Below, piece by piece: positions 5,822-7,434 of a DNA stretch of 7,434 bases. Under the pieces are notes generated by a model, which saw nothing but the letters and a program-made list of their open reading frames with translations, had not been told where the DNA came from and searched no databases. The stretch spans positions 1 through 7,434 of the forward strand of contig JAADGB010000019.1 of NCBI GenBank assembly GCA_013152575.1, given 5' to 3'. Each line of letters starts with the position of its first letter. Within the stretch, counting starts at the first letter, position 1. The translations under genes were made by a program, and so were the position numbers. This stretch comes from Thermoproteota archaeon (GTDB lineage Archaea > Thermoproteota > Thermoprotei_A > Sulfolobales > Acidilobaceae).

Positions 5822-7083
5822 GTACCACCCAACTCGTTCTTAACCATAGCACCACGGGCAACAACTACCAACGTCTTATCGTGCCCCCACTCATAACCTA
5901 TCCACTTGTAGGTTGGAGCATCCCAAACCACGATATCAGCGGCGGCGCCTGGTACAATCCTGCCGTGTACATGATCTAATCTTAGGCTCCACGCCGCATT
6001 AATGGTAGCGGCGGCCAGCGCCTCCAGAGGAGTCAGCCCAAGTAAGTATGTCGCAATATCCATTGTCGTCGCGAGGACGGGGTTCATGTTATTCGGATTA
6101 TAGTCAGTGGAGACTGCTATGATCGCGCCCTTCTCCCTCAACTCGTTGACCGGCGGCTTCTTCTCAGAGAATATTGAGAGCATGCTTGTCGGCAGCAGAT
6201 TTGCCACAGTCTTTTTTGCTACTAGCAAGTCGATGTTTTTCGCTGGCAGGTATTCGAGGTGGTCTATGCTATCGATTTGGAACTCTCCAGCTAGATCACT
6301 GCATCCAATGTAAGCCAGCTCCTCGGCGTGAAGCCTTAGCCTAAGACCATGCCTCACACCAGCTTGCAAGATCCTCCTTGTTTCTTCGACGTTGAAGGCT
6401 CCTTTGTCACAGAAGACATCTATGTATAGTGGCTTAACCTTGGCTGATAGTGATTGTGGGATTATTTCCTTTATGAATAGGTCGATGTATTCCCGTCTAT
6501 GATCTTTGTATTCTTGGGGGATGACGTGGGCTAGGAGCGTTGGTATGATCTTTGGGAGCCCGGGTGAATCTAGACCTTCGAGTGCATTTAGCATCTTTAC
6601 TTCATATTCTGGTAGGAGTCCGTAGCCGGTCTTCACTTCAACTACGGTTGTGCCATGCCTAACCATTAGGAGGAGTCTTTCTAGTAGAAGCCGCCGTAAC
6701 TCTTGAACGCTGGCTTGTCTTGTCGCTCGTACTGTTCTGTATATTCCGCCGCCTCTAGATAGTATCTCGCTGTAGCTGTAGCCTTGGAGTTTCATTTCGA
6801 ATTCGTCTTCCCTCGAACCTGCAAAGATTAGGTGGGTGTGTGAGTCTACGAGTCCAGGAGTTACTAGTCTTCCCTCCGCGTTTATCCTCGCCTCAGCTTC
6901 ATATTCGGTGAGGATTCTACTGCTGGATCCTACATCGATAATCTTCTCTCCACGGATTGCGATTCCAGCGTTCTCAATTATGCCAGCATTACTAGGGTCC
7001 CTCAGGGCTCTGGCTGGTTGGGGTCCCTCCTTAAACGTGACCAGCTGGCCTATGTTGTATATGACTATGTCTGCCCTAGTCAT
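5815..7083 (-). CDS. hutI: Imidazolonepropionase
   Basis: This cytoplasmic metal-dependent amidohydrolase opens 4-imidazolone-5-propanoate to N-formimidoyl-L-glutamate, the third step of histidine breakdown. The 422-residue length equals the family's usual size. Visible features are the metal-binding HTH pair (H82, H84 in DSHTHLIFAGSREDEFEMKL), the HutI-typical GGGIYRTVRATR (111-122), EVKTGYGL (149-156), H186 in AHVIPQEY, the metal ligand H252 with E255 in RLHAEE, H275 in DHLEYL, and the metal ligand D327 in STDYNP. The C-terminal part (residues 373-390, GRIVPGAAADIVVWDAP) returns to the composite beta domain seen in amidohydrolases. All expected catalytic residues appear present, so the enzyme should be active. 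The ATG at 7083 follows the hutG stop by 1 nt. The ribosome binding site is weak (GGGG at 7099-7096), consistent with coupling. HutI-specific motifs set it apart from other amidohydrolases such as dihydroorotase. Confidence 0.95.
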   Translation of the reverse strand: MTRADIVIYNIGQLVTFKEGPQPARALRDPSNAGIIENAGIAIRGEKIIDVGSSSRILTEYEAEARINAEGRLVTPGLVDSHTHLIFAGSREDEFEMKLQGYSYSEILSRGGGIYRTVRATRQASVQELRRLLLERLLLMVRHGTTVVEVKTGYGLLPEYEVKMLNALEGLDSPGLPKIIPTLLAHVIPQEYKDHRREYIDLFIKEIIPQSLSAKVKPLYIDVFCDKGAFNVEETRRILQAGVRHGLRLRLHAEELAYIGCSDLAGEFQIDSIDHLEYLPAKNIDLLVAKKTVANLLPTSMLSIFSEKKPPVNELREKGAIIAVSTDYNPNNMNPVLATTMDIATYLLGLTPLEALAAATINAAWSLRLDHVHGRIVPGAAADIVVWDAPTYKWIGYEWGHDKTLVVVARGAMVKNELGGTC

Positions 7084-7084
7084 T

Positions 7085-7434
7085 TCACTTACACGCCCCT
7101 GTAAACAGGTGGTGTATTTTCGCGGCGATTAATGCTGATAGCCTAACTGTCGCATCTGCAACGTCGAGGTGTGGCACTACCTCGACAATGTCTACGCCCT
7201 TAGGGCAGAGTACTGGTATGGCTTCTTCGAGGAGCATGATTGTATGTTGTGGGTATAGGCCTAGGGGCGATGGCGAGTTTACTCCTGGTGCAAAGGCCTG
7301 GTCTATGTGATCCATGTCTATGCTAATGTAGTAGGCATCAGCCTCTCCCTCTATGTACTCTACGGCATCGTACACCGCGCTGGGATCATTCAACACCGTC
7401 TGGGCCGGGATAACTTTGAAACCGGCATCTTCAG
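7085..7434 (-). CDS. hutG: Arginase/agmatinase-fold amidinohydrolase, probably formimidoylglutamase (C-terminal part)
   Basis: The frame enters from the right edge and stops with TGA at 7087-7085; about 115 residues are present, beginning EDAGFKVIPAQT. The N-terminal half and the first metal-binding motif are outside the window. The visible part holds the ureohydrolase metal motif SIDMDHIDQAFAPGV (a DxD pair of metal ligands) and the later VDIVEVVPHLD with the conserved glutamate. Both mark the arginase/agmatinase/formimidoylglutamase family. Direct linkage to hutI (1 nt apart, same strand) points to formimidoylglutamase, which would convert formimidoylglutamate to glutamate and formamide, the step after HutI. 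The family's usual DP after the metal residues is DQ here. Agmatinase or arginase cannot be ruled out from this fragment. The first visible GTG (7396) is internal to the frame and should not be taken as the start. Confidence 0.85.
   Translation of the reverse strand, partial: EDAGFKVIPAQTVLNDPSAVYDAVEYIEGEADAYYISIDMDHIDQAFAPGVNSPSPLGLYPQHTIMLLEEAIPVLCPKGVDIVEVVPHLDVADATVRLSALIAAKIHHLFTGACK

Overview
The window most likely comes from a heterotrophic, probably thermophilic archaeon of the Thermoproteota (crenarchaeal) type. The evidence is frequent AGG, ATA and CTA codons, tightly packed or overlapping genes on one strand, GGTG-type ribosome binding sites, an AT-rich candidate TATA region, and a secreted solute-binding protein anchored by a threonine-rich stalk and a C-terminal membrane helix. 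No genus can be assigned from the sequence alone. All eight genes lie on the minus strand, so transcription runs from the right edge to the left edge. The first and last genes are cut by the window edges.

Right half (7434 to 4285): a tail-to-head chain. It starts with the 3' part of an arginase/agmatinase-fold amidinohydrolase (best read as formimidoylglutamase, hutG). Then come imidazolonepropionase (hutI, complete and strongly supported), a small unrecognised membrane protein, and a PUA-domain class I SAM-dependent methyltransferase of the RlmI/COG1092 type. Gaps and overlaps are +1, -7 and -50 nt, which suggests one transcript with translational coupling. HutI opens the imidazolone ring of the histidine breakdown intermediate to give formimidoylglutamate, and HutG would hydrolyse that to glutamate and formamide. 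The earlier steps (HutH, HutU) would have to lie outside the window.

Middle (4284 to 4153): the only real intergenic region, 132 bases. It holds a perfect 6+3+6 inverted repeat, two AT-rich TATA candidates, a U-rich candidate terminator and a GGGTG ribosome binding site just before the binding-protein gene.

Left half (4152 to 1): a four-gene carbohydrate-type (CUT1/MalEFGK-like) ABC importer in the order binding protein, MalF-like permease, MalG-like permease, ATPase. Junctions are 0 nt, a 4-nt ATGA overlap and 7 nt, so this is clearly one operon. The binding protein would capture a sugar at the cell surface, the two permeases form the channel, and two copies of the ATPase drive it. The substrate cannot be told from sequence.

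I saw no mobile element, CRISPR array, tRNA/rRNA gene or pseudogene, and no convincing new defence or other system. The most unusual parts are the small membrane protein wedged between hutI and the methyltransferase gene, the 50-nt overlap that follows it, and a spacing pattern that suggests two gene starts lie one codon downstream of the longest reading frame.
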